Shown here: in pieces, positions 25,402-38,154 of the stretch
How the letters are laid out: each line of letters begins with the position of its first letter
Position numbering within the stretch: the first letter of the stretch is position 1
Source of the DNA: Monodelphis domestica
Lineage: Eukaryota > Chordata > Mammalia > Didelphimorphia > Didelphidae
Assembly: GCF_027887165.1 (NCBI RefSeq)
Contig: NC_077228.1
Location: forward strand, 108,078,043-108,142,042
Direction of reading: 5' to 3'
DNA: 64,000 nt
Notes under the pieces: model-generated
The model's database searches: none
The model's input: the letters and a program-made list of their open reading frames with translations, nothing else
What the model was told of the DNA's origin: nothing
Translations under genes and position numbers: made by a program

Positions 25402-26518
25402 GGCAATGAGGAGACCAAAATATCACTCTTTTCAGATGATATGATGATCTACTTAAAGAAGCCCATAGAATCAACCAAAAAGCTAGTCAAAATAATCAAC
25501 AATTTTTGCAAAGTTTCAGGATACAAAATAAACCCAAATAAGTCATCAGCATTTCTATATATTTCCGACGAATCTCAGCAGCAAGAATTAGAAAGAGAAA
25601 TTCCATTTAGAACCACCCTAGACAATATAAAATACTTAGGAATCTATCTGCCGAGACAAACACAGGAACTATATGAACACAATTACAAAACACTCTCCAC
25701 ACAAATAAAACTAGATCTAAATAATTGGAAAAACATTGATTGCTCATGGGTAACATAATAAAAATGACAATCCTACCCAACTTAATTTACTTATTTACTG
25801 CCATACACATTGAACTACCAAAAAACTTTTTTACTGAATTAGAAAAAAAAACAACAACATAACAAATTTTATTTGGAAGAACAAATGATCAAGGATATCC
25901 AGGGAAATCATAAAAAACATGCAAAAGAAGGAGGACTTGCAGTCCCATATCTCAAACTATACTATAAAGCAGGGGTCATCAAAACAATTTGGTACTGGCT
26001 AAGAGACAGAAAGAAGGATCAATGGAACATACTTGGGGTAAGTAACCTCAGTAAGATAGTCTATGATAAGCCCAAAGGTCCCAGCTTTGAGGACCAAAAT
26101 CCACTAATTTGATAAAAACAGCTGGGAAAATTGGGAGACAGTATGGGAGAGATTAGGTTTGGATCAACATCTCACACCCTGCACTAAGATAAACTCAGAA
26201 TGGGTGAATGACTTGAATATAAAGAAGGAAACTATAAGTAAATTAGGTGAACATAGAAAAGTATACACGTCAGATCTTTGGGAAAGGAAAGGTTTTAAAA
26301 CCAAGCAAGTGTTAGAAAAAAATCACAAAATGTAAAATCAATAATTTTGATTACATCAAATTAAAAAGTTTTTGTACAAACAAAACAAATGTAACCAAAA
26401 CTAGAAGGGAAGCGACAAACTGGGGAAAAAATCTTCATAACAAAAACCTCTGACAAAGGTCTAATATCTCAGATTTATAAAGAGTTAAGCCAATTGTAAA
26501 AAAAAAAATCAAGCCATT
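25402..26518 (+). mobile_element. L1-B, right part
   Basis: It picks up L1-B ORF2 exactly where 12369 left off (GGCAATGAGGAGACCAAAAT, then the DDMMIYLKKP block at 25437-25466), and continues through the RT thumb and connection (FCKVSGYKINPNKSSAFLY, LEREIPFRTTLDNIKYLGIY) with multiple breaks. It ends abruptly at 26518, at the LTR of the minus-strand ERV. The level of decay matches the left part. Confidence 0.85.
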
Positions 26519-27286
26519 GTAAGAATAATTTTAGCTTTGTGACTTGAAAGTCTAAAAACTGGTCACCAGGGAAAAATTCCCAAATAATAAAATACCCAAG
26601 TGAGCTGGGAAGTATGATGATTTTAATTAACATAGAGAGAAGGAATTAAGGAAAAGAGAGAGAGAGAAAGAATTAATTTAAACTGCTCTGGCTCAAAACG
26701 AGCCAGGCAGTAGTTAAAGGCCTTGGCCAAAGTGGCCTCCCTGAGCCCAAGAGCAAGGAAATCAGTTTTATTACTCACCATGAGACCATTTTCAAGGAAG
26801 CTGTGTGAGGGAGATCCCCAGGCTCAGTTCCAGTCCTGAACTGAACTCCAAACTGAATTCAATTGTCTCAACTGACTTTCTAGTCTCCTTTTAAAGAAAT
26901 TTTCTCTAATGTCACCTCTCCTAAATTTTCACATCTACCAATCAGAGTAGACACTTTTTCCAGGACTACCCTTTCTTTAGTTCTCGCCTTCTTTGATTAG
27001 ATTTTCTCCAGGATTATTCTCTCTTTAGTTCTCACATTCTCTGGTTAGATTATAGCTTCTAAGGTACTTCACACTTCTTTATTATGCTCACCTTTTGTGA
27101 TTAATTTAACCTTTATAGGTACTTTAACACCCTATTGTATTATATCTAAAAATAGACTTAACTTAAGTTCTAGCTTCTCTATAAGGTATGAGTTAAGTAC
27201 CTTCATTGTTCAATCTGGAATTTACAACTTTATCTTCCCCTAAAGTATGTCTAATTAGGGTGGAGTAATTTTTAAAATTCACAATC
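26519..27286 (-). repeat. 3' LTR of the minus-strand ERV
   Basis: TG and CA ends. It shares with family-X LTRs the block near its left end (GGTCACCAGGGAAAAATTCC, AATACCCAAGTGAGCTGG, then TTTTAATTAAC) and the repeated CTCACCTTTTGTGATT-like middle. It abuts L1-B on the left and the polypurine tract on the right. Confidence 0.8.
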
Positions 27287-28346
27287 CCCCCTGATGATCA
27301 TTGGGAGACTTGTCTCCTCATTAATCATTTAACATAATCATCTTGTAGTCCTAAAGCACTTCTAATTACAGATTTATACAATATTCAATGTCTAAGAGGA
27401 AATTACAGTAGTTATGGAGGAATAGAAAAGAGAAAAAGCAAAACCAATGTTTTGCTAAGTGCATTAACAAAAATCCAAATTATGGGCAGTCCCCCTTTGG
27501 CATGAAAGTGTACATTTACAATAAATGTTCAATCAAACTTCAGTTCAATCAACCACACTCAAAGTTCATTCTTGATCTTCTTTATGTAGTGTGGGTTTTC
27601 TGGCATCTTTCTGCAACAGTTCATTCTCTGGATTTAGGAGTTATCAGATTCTTCCTTGAATATCTTTCTTGAACAAAAATATTTCAAAATCTTGGTTTTT
27701 TATTATAATACAATCCCCCCTGAAGTGGGTTTGGAGTGTATGAGTCAATTATCAAGAAAAAGAAAAACAACCAAATACATAAGGAAATGGGGAAAAAATG
27801 GAAAGAAAAAAGAAAAAATTCCAAAATAGGCCCTTATTTAGGTTTAATAAATTTCTAACAGGCCCTCCTATAGGTCAAATTTAAAGTAATTTCTATCCCA
27901 CAATTCTGTATGACAGAATGCAGTAATATTTCACTTACTCATTTGCAGCCACGACTACAAGAAGTTGCCATAGTATAAGAAGGGGGAAAAAACTAGAATT
28001 TTATTTTTCATAGGGAAGTGTCATTCCCTGGTCTGATTTTTTTGTCATTCTCAGGGATATGAGGAGCCAGGATAATAGTCAAATTTTGGTACTTCTCTGA
28101 GTATTTCACAAAAAAATGTAGAATCAAGGAAGTCCTACAACTTAACATATGTCAAGTGTCGCAACCTCGAGTCTCACACTAATATTTCCTGTGTGCTCTT
28201 TTTGACACTATTTCAGGTTAAGTCTGTGCTCCTTCTTTTCATCCCATTTTCTGGAATCAGACACAAACATTAATCACAGTCCCATAACATTTTATCAATA
28301 AATTGCAGGACCCCATAAAAGCTTTTGGGTATACATTGATATGATA

Positions 28347-28368
28347 GCAAGTATATATATATATATAT
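28347..28368. repeat. (TA)n microsatellite
   Basis: A short TATATA run inside the 3' non-coding part of the minus-strand ERV. Confidence 0.7.
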
Positions 28369-28679
28369 GTAAATTATATTACTGCAGAAAATTGTATGTG
28401 TATTAATTGTATGTACCTTTAGTACAAAAAATGAGAAAAATAAAGGGAAAAAATCAAATATTCTAAACAAAAGAAAAGAAAATCAATAATAAAAATAAGG
28501 GGGTGGGGGGATCAGGAATTCAATGTGTTCCTGAAAACAGTATCGACTTGTCAATGGATTAATAACTCCAATGCATGTGATAGGATACAGTCAATCACTC
28601 TCAACAGAAGATGCTCTCTTTACATGTGAGCAATGAATCCAAGAGTCCTTCTCTCCAACCTTTATAGATGTTGGAGTAG

Positions 28680-29690
28680 TTAAAAAATATTTGGAACGGT
28701 CCTTCCCAGTAAGGCTGAGGTGCACTTGAAATTCTTAATATACACTTTGTCTCCTGGGTTCAGGTCATGAAGAGAAAAGTCTAGTGGTCCAGCTTGTACT
28801 GCAGCTCCGGATTCATGGAGTTCAAGCAGTTTGTGCTGTAATTCCTGTATATAGGAAGCAATAGTAGTATCTTCCCCTAACGGTAATGAATATGCAGGGG
28901 GATAAAGGTTTAGCCTGTATAGGTGGATGTCCAAAAAGAATCTCAAATGGTGAGTTGTGTAGGTCTCCTCTAGGCCGGCTTCTAAGATAAAATAGTGCCA
29001 GGGGGAGAATTTCAGTCCATTTTAAATGTGTCTCAGTGCATAATTTTCCAATCATAGTTTTAACTTCTTTATTCATTTTCTCAACTTGGCCTGAGCTCCA
29101 GGGATGATATGGAATATAGAATTTGGGACTTATCCCCAAGCAAGAATATATCTAATTTAGGATAGAATCAGTAAAATGACTTCCCCTATCTGAATCAATA
29201 CGTGCTGGCAGGTCAAAGCGAGGAATAATTTCTTTTAAAAGCACCTTAGCACCAAAAGCTACTGTGGCTCAGGTCACAGAAAATGCTTCTGGCCATCTGG
29301 ATAGTTGATCTACTATGACTAGACAAAATTTATAATGTCCAGTCTTTGGCATTGTTATGAAATCTATCTGTAGGTGCTCAAAAGGTATGTAAGCCAGAGA
29401 ACGCCCACCAAAGGCTTTGCCATGAAAGGCATGTTGGTTATATGCTTGGAAGGTAGAGCAGGCTGTACACACTTTAGAGGCTATAGTAGTTATACCAGGG
29501 GCTATCCATACTCTCTTAACAAAGTCCACAATGCCCTGGGTGCAAAAGTGACCATTTTTTATAAATAGATTGGCAAATTTGGTGATAGAAACTTCTAGGG
29601 AGCAGGGGTTTTCCTTCAGATGACACCCATACTCCATTGATCTGTTTTGCTTTGAATTTTTGCTTTCAATTTTCCACTTCCTTTTCATTA
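28680..29690 (-). pseudogene. Integrase region of the minus-strand ERV
   Basis: Retroviral integrase inserts the provirus. Visible on the minus strand are an HHCC-like front, the core (HLQIDFITMPKTGHYKFCLV, then VDQLSRWPEAF), YHPWSSGQVEKMNKEVK and the gamma-type LPLALFYLRSRP stretch. The family resemblance is to class I (gammaretrovirus-like) elements. It is a broken fossil. Confidence 0.8.
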
Positions 29691-32439
29691 AAGGAAAGTG
29701 ATAAATTTAAGACATCAGTGGTTGTTAATGTTAAATTTAATTCAGGCCCTTCTATGGATGCTAGCTTTGCAACGACATCTGCTCTATCATTTCCCCTAGA
29801 GACAGGGTCAGTGCCACCTGTATGAGCAGAGCAATGAACTACAGCTAGGGCTTCAGGCAGCTGGAGAGCAGAAAGAACTTCATTAATAATTTCTGCATTA
29901 GCTATAGATTTTCCAGCTGAGGTTAAAAATCCTCTTGAGACATAGCTTCCTGACTGGGTGACAAATGCCAAAAGCATATACAGAATCCATATAAATTGTT
30001 GCCTTTTTATCCTTGGCAATTATACAAGCTTACTTCAGAGCTATAAGTTCTGCTCCTTGAGTGCTAATATTAGAGGGCAGTGAAGCTGACCACTCAGTGG
30101 CAAATTCTGTGACTATAGCAGCTTCAGTGTAGCATATGCTATCTCTCATAAAAGAGGAACTATCAGTAAATAAGACCAGATCTGGATTGTCTAAGGGAGT
30201 GTTCAAGAGATTATCTCAAGGCTTTTCTGCCATGGACACTAGTGTTTCACAACTGTGTAATGGTTCTCCCAGAGTTGGTAAATCTGGAAGCAAGGTTCAA
30301 AGGTTAAGAGTTGTACAGTGTTTCAAGGTAATGTTTTCACTATTTAACAAGGTTATTTCATACCTTGTAATTCGCTGATCCGAGAATGTCTTAGCAACAA
30401 TGCTTCTACCTCATGTGGGCCATGTGGGCCCATAATTGTTAGTGGACATCTCAATACTAGATCAACAGTTTTTGTCACTAGTAAGGATGTAGCAGCTACT
30501 CCTCTAAGGCATGGTGGTGCTCCTGATGCTAGTTGGGCAGAATTATAAGCAATTGGGCATTGAGAAGGCCCCAAAGTCTGAATTAAAACACCTGAAGCTA
30601 CTCCTCTTCGCTCATGTACATACAAAGTAAATGGCTTGTTGTAATCTGGGATGCCTAGAGAAGGGGCAGACAGGATAGCCTGTTTTATATCTGAAAGAGC
30701 TGACAAGTGTTCTGGCTCTAATTTGAGGGGTTCTGGGACCGAATCCCTTGTAGGTGCTATAAGGGGTTTAGTAATTTCCCCATAGCAAGGAATCCATTGT
30801 ATGCAAAACCCTGTTGCTCCTAAAAATGCTCTAAGCTGTTTCTTAGTTTTAGGAGTGCTTAAATTTTGAATATTTTCAATTCATTTTGGAGAACTATAGT
30901 GAGCACACGCAGTCAGGATGAATCCCAAATATTCTACTTTAGGGAGACACCACTGAACTTTATCCTTTGAGATATTATGTCCTCTTTTGTGCAATTCCAA
31001 ATGAAGGTGTTTGCTATCTTCCTGACATGTTTCTGCATCTGTTGAAGCCAAGAGTAGATCATCTACATATTTGATTAATTTACTATTTTAAATGTTATAT
31101 TATCTGTGTCTTGGCTCAAAATTTGTGAAAATAAACTCGGGCTTTCCACATAACCCTGTTTCAGGCGACTCCATGTATATTGTGATCCCTTCCAGGTGAA
31201 AGCAAAGATATGCCTGGAATTCTCATGTATGGGAATGGAAAAAGCACAAGTCTACTACTGTAAAGTATGTGGCTGTGCTAGGAATAGAGTAAATAATCAT
31301 ATTTATGTTGGTAAATACAGAGTGTCTCTTTATAACGTGGTTGTTCACAGCCCTCAGATCTTGTACGCATCTATAGAGGTGCTTGCCAAAAGTCCCCCTT
31401 CTGGGTTTTTTAACAGGCAGAATGGGCTGTTGTATTCACATTTACAAGGGATTATTATTCCCTAATGAATTAGTGAGTTTATTTCTGGGGTAATACCCTC
31501 AATTGCCTCTTTTGAGAGGGGATACTGAGGAATGGAAGGAGGTGGACTAGATTTAGTTTTTATCTGCACAGGACCAGCCGACTTAAGTAAACCTACGTCA
31601 GAAGAAGATGTGGCCCAAAGAGACTCCGATATATCTTCAGGTATTACAAAGATAGGAGGCTATTTTGCCTCCTTGATCTCTGAGAGAATTACAAGGAGTA
31701 AATTTAAAGATTCCTCCTATACTTCCAATGATAAGGAACCATCTGGGGAGCAAGTTATTGTGGCTCTGAGTTTGCATAGAAAGTCCCTCCCCAGCAAATT
31801 TAAAGGGGAGTCTGGCATCAAAAGGAAGGAATGTTGTACCTCTAGGGGTCCTACAGACACCATTCTAGGGGAAAGTTTTTTAACTCTTTGGGGTATTTCT
31901 GATACCCCCACTATACTTTCTGGGCCAATGGAATAACATTTTAAATCAGCTGTACTCTTTAATATAGACCTGGAAGCTCCAGTGTCTAAAAGACAATCAT
32001 AATAGGTGTTACCCACCTTTAAGGTAACATGGGGTTCATTAGTATGGGGGGCAGTGGATAGGGACAACAGGTTGTAGGACATGAGCATCCATAAAATCAA
32101 AGATTGCATCCTCTGATTCCTGTGCCCCAGCTCCACCCCCAATACCTTCATTGTATTTGGGAAGTTCCTTGGGAACCCGCCTGAGGGGCATTAGCACCTC
32201 GAGTATTTTTTGGACGAGCTATATTTTTTTATATATTGTTGTTGAGCATTGTTTGGGGTATTATCATTTTCCTCATTTGGAGCACGGTCATTATTTTCCA
32301 AATTTCTATTTCTATAATTTTGATTTCTAAAATTTTTATTTCTATAGTCATTATAGTTATTTTTATAATTATCACTTCTGTAGTTATTAAATTGTGTATT
32401 CCTTCCAATAATCTTGAGAAAAGTTCTACACTCTATCAT
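29691..32439 (-). pseudogene. RNase H, RT, protease and nucleocapsid remnants of the minus-strand ERV
   Basis: RNase H-like residues lie around 29700-30310, RT remnants at about 30350-31500, and a retroviral protease at about 31717-32010 (LLDTGASRSIL). An Asn-rich basic piece at 32191-32439 is nucleocapsid-like. The protease is the short retroviral type and is unrelated to the renin exon. Broken in many places. Confidence 0.7.
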
Positions 32440-32473
32440 TTTGTGGCCCTTCTTCTCACAGAGAGGGCAGCCT

Positions 32474-32948
32474 GGTCACTCAAATTTATAAAGACCTAAA
32501 TCAATTGTACAAAAAAATCAAAGCATTTTCCAATTGTTTAGTGGGCAATGGACATGAATAGGAAATTTTCAGTTAAAGAAATCAAAACTATCAATAAGCA
32601 CATTAAAAAGTGTTCTAAGTTTTTTTATAATCAGAGAAATGCAAATCAAAAGAATTCTGAAGTGTCATCTCATACCTAGCAGATTGACTAACATGACAGC
32701 AACAGAAAGTAATGAATGCTGGAGAGGATGTGACAAAGTTGGGACATTAATGCACTTCTGGTGGAGTTGTGGATTGATCCAACCATTCTGGAGGGAAATT
32801 TGTCCAAAGGGCACTAAAAGACTATCTGCCCTTTCACTCAGCCATAGCACTGCTGGGTTTGTTCCCCCAAAGAGATAATAAGGAAAAAGACCTGTACAAG
32901 AATATTCATAGCTGCACTCTTTGTGGTGGCAAAAAATTGGAAAACTTA
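32474..32948 (+). mobile_element. L1-G: L1 ORF2 C-terminal fragment
   Basis: It begins CACTCAAATTTATAAAGACC (encoding the TQIYKDLNQLYKK segment) and runs through the Cys-rich end ([20 protein letters not shown]) to the [11 protein letters not shown]-like segment, then stops against the plus-strand ERV with no 3' UTR or tail. It overlaps the last 60 bases of L1-B in content, so it is not simply L1-B resumed across the ERV. Confidence 0.8.
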
Positions 32949-35900
32949 TAGAACTGGGAGGAAGATATATAGACATTGACTTTAAAAAAAGAAAGAGATA
33001 TTAGACAACTGAGAAGGCAGTTTATAAAAAAAAATGTTTCAAAGTCGTTAAGGACTGTTTCAAAACCAGTTGCCCTAACTTGATGAATTAAGGAGAATGG
33101 CTGTTTATGTTTATAATGGGCATGAAATGAAATGTGCCAATGATAATGATTTAGTAGATGCATTAAGAAAGGAGATAAAAATACTTAAGGGAAAAATTGA
33201 AAGGTTTGAAAAAGGAGATACAAATTTTGGGTTAGCTATGACTCCAGTGAGAGAATATATGACCCAAAAAGAATATACAAACCAGAGACCAGTGTGCTAC
33301 TTGTGTGGAAATGGGACACCTGATGATAAATTGCAGATGCTGAAATCAAATATTCAGCTATTTTAGAAATAGTCATGGGAAATTTAGGATCAACTATTCT
33401 ATAAACAAGTGACTTGTTACAATATATTTGTAATGGGGCACATTTATGCAATGACCAAAATGTAAACTCTCTTCAATGAGAGGAATCTCAGAGAAGTGCA
33501 CATGGTCCTTTATGCAGGTTTGCCAGGGGAGAAAGGTCTCTGCAATCAGTGAAACATTTCATTCTCCAGACACAGATATATTCTCACCAGTTATCCAAGT
33601 CCATTTTCTCCTAGATAGCAATGAACCACATGTAACACTTAAAGTAGGAAATATATTATATGTATGTCTTCTAGATACTGGGGCATTAAGATTTGTGCTA
33701 ATGAGTATACCCAATCCTAATTGTAGCTCTATTGGCTCTATTAACGTTGTTGGGGTGTCCAGAACACCCCTGGAGGTCCAAAAGCTTTCACTACAAATGG
33801 TGTCTGTGGGACCTTCATGTGTGGAACTTCCTGCTAATGCCTAACTCCCCTATGAATTTATTGGGGAGTGATCTTTTGTGTAAATTAAGAACCATGATAA
33901 TATGTACTCAAGATGATAATATTATATTAGAACTACCTGAATAATCTCCAAATTTGTACCTAGTACTCTTTCTAGGTAATCAGGAAGTGAATAAAATTTT
34001 AACTTTTAAAATGCCACTTGATATACCTGAGTCTCTCTGGGCTACATCTTCTACTGATGTAGGCTTACTTAAATCAGCAGTTCCAGTTCAAATTAGAATG
34101 AGAGGTGGTCCACCTCCATCTATACCACAATATCCATTATCAAAAGAGGTAAATGAAGGAATGACCCCAGTGATAAATTCCTTAATCAAACAGAAAATAA
34201 TAATTCTATGCAAATCAGAATACACCTATTTTGCCTATTAAAAAACTGAAATTAGATGAAAATGGAAAACCAGTGTATCAGTTTCCCAATATTTAAGGGC
34301 TACTAATAATCATGTTATAAAATGACATCCTGTTGTTCCCAGTTTGTCAACTATTATTCCTCTATTCCTAGTGCCACAAAATATTTCACAGTAATAGATC
34401 TGTGCTCTGCCTTTTTTTTCAATACCCATCTATTTTTTTTTCAATTCCCATCTATGAAGAGTCGCAAAATATATTTGCATTCACTTGGAAAGGAAAATAT
34501 ACATGGTAAAATCTGCCTCAAGTTTACATGGAAAGTCCTACTTTATTTTCCCCAATTTTGATATAAGATTTGGCAAATATTGAATATAAGAAAAGCCATT
34601 TAATACATTTTGTGGATGATTTGCTCTTGGCCTCACCAAATACTGAAGCATACCAAGAAGATAGGAAATATCTCCTGTTGTAGTTATATAAAAGAGGACA
34701 CAAAATCTCAAAAACTAAGGTTTAGTAGTGTCTCTCAAAAGTGGAGTATTTAGGATTTGTTTTATCTGAGGGTTTGCTTTTTATTTCTCCTAAATGCATT
34801 GAAGATATCCAAAAATTGAGTGCCCCATCCCCTAAAAGACAATTAAAAGAAATTTTGGGAGCAGCGTGTTTTTTACAGGCAATGTATTCCTTGCTATAGA
34901 GCAATTACAAAACCTCTTAAAGCACTAACAAAGGATGCTAATCACTGAACCACTTTAGTTGATTACAGATCACCTAGCAGAGATTACTAAATTAAAGTAA
35001 GCAATTTTACCTGCCCCTGCTTTATGCATTCAAGATTACAAAAAAAAAATCACTGTGCATATGCATGAATGAAGAGGAATAACCTCAGGTGTGTTAACAC
35101 AAGCTTTATGACAGGTTAACTGGCCTATTGCATATTATTTAGTTCAATTATACACAATAGCTGCTGGCACACCCCCATGCCTGAGAGGAGTTGCTGCTAC
35201 AACTCTCCTTATAACAGAGTATGCAGATTTAGTGTTGGGATGTCCACTAACAATAAAGTGCTGAGACATAGAACACAGGTATTCTCAGAACAAAGGCTTA
35301 CAAAATACAATATAATTTTACTAGGCAATGAAATCATCACTTTAAAATTCTGCACCACACTTAACACTGCTACATTGATTCCATATTTACCAATCACTGG
35401 AGAACCATTACATAGTTGCAAATAATTATTGTGTATCACAGAAAAGCCTTGTGAAAATTCACTATAAACTCTGTTAGAAAATGCATATCTAATTTTCTTT
35501 TCAGATGGTTCTTCATTTATGAGAAATGGTATACATTACACTGGAGTAGCTATGGTTACAGAATTTTCAACCCTGTGGTTAGCTTCACTTCCATCAAATC
35601 TAAATGCACAAAGTACAAAGTTAATAACATTAAAACAAACACCTAAAATTGCAAGAGAAAAAAAAACAACAATCAATACAGATTCAAAATATGTCAATGG
35701 GATATGTCACATTGTGGGTACCCTTTGGCTTCAGCAGGGATTCTTAACATTAGCTGGAAAAACGATCATGAATCTAAAAATTATCACTGAAGTCCTTGCA
35801 GCTTTACAATTACCTGAATCCCTAGCTGTTATACATTGCTCTGAATACACAGGTGGAAAAGATTTTCAAAATTAAACCACCTAGCAGATGTTGCTGCAAA

Positions 35901-36551
35901 ACTTACTGTCACAGAAGGCCCTGAATAGATTTTTAATTTGACATTCATAAATGATGCAGATTTGTCCCTTGCTTATTATGAAAAGGGTTAAAAATGGAAG
36001 CAGAATTTTGAGGCTAAGCAAATTAATAGTGTATGGGTGACATCAGAAGTTAAACCAATACTTCCAAGAACATTTTATCAACAAATTTGCCAATCATTTC
36101 ATAAAAATGATCATTTCAGAATACAAGGCATTGTAGATTTAGTGAAGAAAATATGGATAATGCTGGCATAATAAACATTGCCTCTAAAGTTTGTGCAGCT
36201 TGTGCAACTTGCCAAGCCTATAACCAGAATAGCTTCTCAGGAAAGGCAATTGGGAGATGTCCATTAGCTTACACATGATTTGAACATCTAAAATTGACTT
36301 TATAGAAATGCCAAAAGCAGGATATTACAAATTTTGATTAGTGATAATAGACCAGCTAACTCGATGGCAGGAGGCATTTCAAACAGCACAAGCAATGGTG
36401 GAATTTATATCCAAAATTTCAAAATGAAATTATACCTAGATTGGGTTTACCAGAAAGAATTTATTCACACAGGGGAACACATTTTACAGATTTCAATTTT
36501 ATCACAAATATATTCTTGCTTAGGTATATCAGCAAAATTTCATGTGCCATT
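32949..36551 (+). mobile_element. ERV fossil P1, plus strand (internal region)
   Basis: This is the same kind of gammaretrovirus-like element as the minus-strand copy. Its order is a gag end and nucleocapsid-like piece (33090-33370), protease (LLDTGALRFVL region, 33620-33930), RT remnants (about 33960-34920), RNase H (about 35500-35950) and integrase front and core (about 36000-36551). The integrase runs straight into LTR Y, so the region after it is gone. Broken in many places and old. No 5' LTR. Confidence 0.8.
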
Positions 36552-36837
36552 TGTAAAGATGGGATTAACTCTCCCCTGCCCGTTTTTAAATTTAATCACC
36601 AGAAGTGTATACATCCCACTTATCCTTAAGTGGGGGAGGTCTGTGACCCATGTGTGATAGTGGGTGATGAATCAGAACCTACTGACTGCTCCCTTGGCAG
36701 CCCTAAACAAAGCTTTAGCTGTAATTGGTCCATGTAAAATGGAAGGAAGTCACAGGAAGTGATGAAAAGGAATGGCCTTTAAAATGCCAAGAACTTCCTG
36801 TGAATAGGAATAGGTCTTTTGCCTTGAACTTGACCCT
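36552..36837 (+). repeat. LTR Y, first piece
   Basis: It starts TGTAAAGATGGGATTAACTC and matches the LTR at 52294 (TGTGAAGATGAGATTAACTT). It is interrupted at 36838 by a family-X solo LTR and continues at 37989. It serves as the 3' LTR of fossil P1. Confidence 0.75.
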
Positions 36838-37984
36838 TGTGAGATTTAAAACAGTGAAGCCCATAAACTGTAGTGAGTTAAAATGGTGGAAGATATAAAT
36901 TGTGATAGATATAAGAGAGGGTGAGTAAATTGGACCACAGAAAATATGTTTCACTACAGTGTCTTGGTTTTTAAATCAAATATAAGTTGGTCACCAGGGA
37001 AATATTCCCAATTATTCAAATTCCCAAGTCAATTGGGTTTTATAGAGATTTTAATTAACAATACAATGAGTAATCAAAGAAAGAGAGAGAGAGTAAGAAA
37101 GGAATAAGTATGAAGGGCCTCAAGCCAATATGGCCTAGACCTGGTCTTAAGAGAGAAATCAGTCAGTTTTTTTAACACTCACCACAAGGTCTGACTAAAC
37201 AAGGATTCTAGTAACACCAGGCCAGCTCCATCTCAGCTGACTTCACCAGAGAGAGTTCCAGCGAGACCTCCTTAGAGATTGTCCTCCAAGAGCTTCCCTT
37301 CTCTAGAGCCTCTCTCAAGAAATTCTTCCCAAGCGTTCCTCATCAGAGATCCTCCAAAAAGAATTCTTCAAAAGGATCTCCCTCAAGAGATTCTGCTTTT
37401 TCTTATATAGAGGTTTTTCTCCCATGTCACCTCCCCTAAGTCCCCACATCTACCAATCACTGTAGATGCTTTCCAAAGGACTGCCCATCTAAATTCCTGC
37501 TAAGTCGACCAATCTCCTCAGTAAATCTGAATCAGAAAAAATGCTGCTGTGTCGACTAAGATCCTCAGTAAGTCTGAACGAGAGAAAACACAGCTGAGTC
37601 AACTAATCTCATCAAGAGAAAACTTGCCCAACCCTTTTAGGTACCTAGCATCCTATTGTATCAATTCTAAAAATAGGCCTGGCTCAAAGAACTTCTTGCC
37701 TTATTATAAGCATGGGTCCAAGTACTTTCATTGTTTAGCAAGGAGTTTTCTCTCCTAAAGCAGTCTTAAGTACAGGTAGAGTAGGGGTCCTCCCATAGCA
37801 AGGAGTTTTCTCCCCTAAAGCAGTCTTAAGTATGGGTGGAGTAGAGGTCCTCCCATTTCTGATCCTGGCGAGTTCTCACATCAAAATGGGGAATGTTTCT
37901 CAGTAGGGAATTTGTTCCAATTAAGAATTCCCTGATGGGGAAATTTTTTAACATTCACAAGTCTGAGAGACTTCAAGATTTATA
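36838..37984 (-). mobile_element. Solo LTR, family X, copy 2, inside LTR Y
   Basis: Starts TGTGAGATTTAAAACAG and ends near AGATTTATA on plus. CCCT flanks it at 36834-36837 and 37985-37988. It is longer than copies 1 and 3 because of an internal near-repeat around 37490-37600 and again at about 37730-37860 (GTAGGGGTCCTCCCAT, GTAGAGGTCCTCCCAT). Confidence 0.78.
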
Positions 37985-37988
37985 CCCT

Positions 37989-38154
37989 GGAAGAGCTCTG
38001 GCTGAGGACTGCTTCTATTAGGACTACAATGTGAGTGAGTGAGAAAGGCTGACTCTTTTCCCTGATTTATTCTGAGATGTACTAGACTCTGCTAAAACAA
38101 CTCTGACTGAGGACCTTGGCTTGTTTCTATTTTCCCTTAGAACTACCATGTGAG
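37989..38154 (+). repeat. LTR Y, second piece
   Basis: Continues LTR Y (GGAAGAGCTCTGGCTGAGGA) and holds the first of two near-duplicate blocks containing GTGAGTGAGTGAGAAAGGCT. It is interrupted by L1-E after the left duplication AGAACTACCATGTGAG (38139-38154). Confidence 0.75.

Larger units (their letters stand above)
26519..32473 (-). mobile_element. Gammaretrovirus-like ERV fossil, minus strand, 5' end missing
   Basis: The element reads right to left. Its 3' LTR is at 26519-27286 (TGTAAG at one end, TTCACA at the other), with a G-rich polypurine tract just inside (CCCCCCTGATGATC on plus). Further right are a long non-coding stretch (27290-28680), integrase, RNase H, RT, protease and a nucleocapsid-like Asn/Arg-rich piece near 32191-32439. 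No gag front or 5' LTR is present. It is broken in many places (well over ten) and is old. It lies between L1-B and L1-G. Confidence 0.85.

Noticed and set aside
31717-32010. DTGA motif as a second host aspartic protease
   Set aside because: It is the short retroviral protease in order with RT and integrase. The host renin exon has DTGSS and splice sites.
32474-32948. L1-G as the continuation of L1-B across the ERV
   Set aside because: Its first 60 bases repeat content already present at the end of L1-B, far more than a 4-6 base retroviral target duplication.
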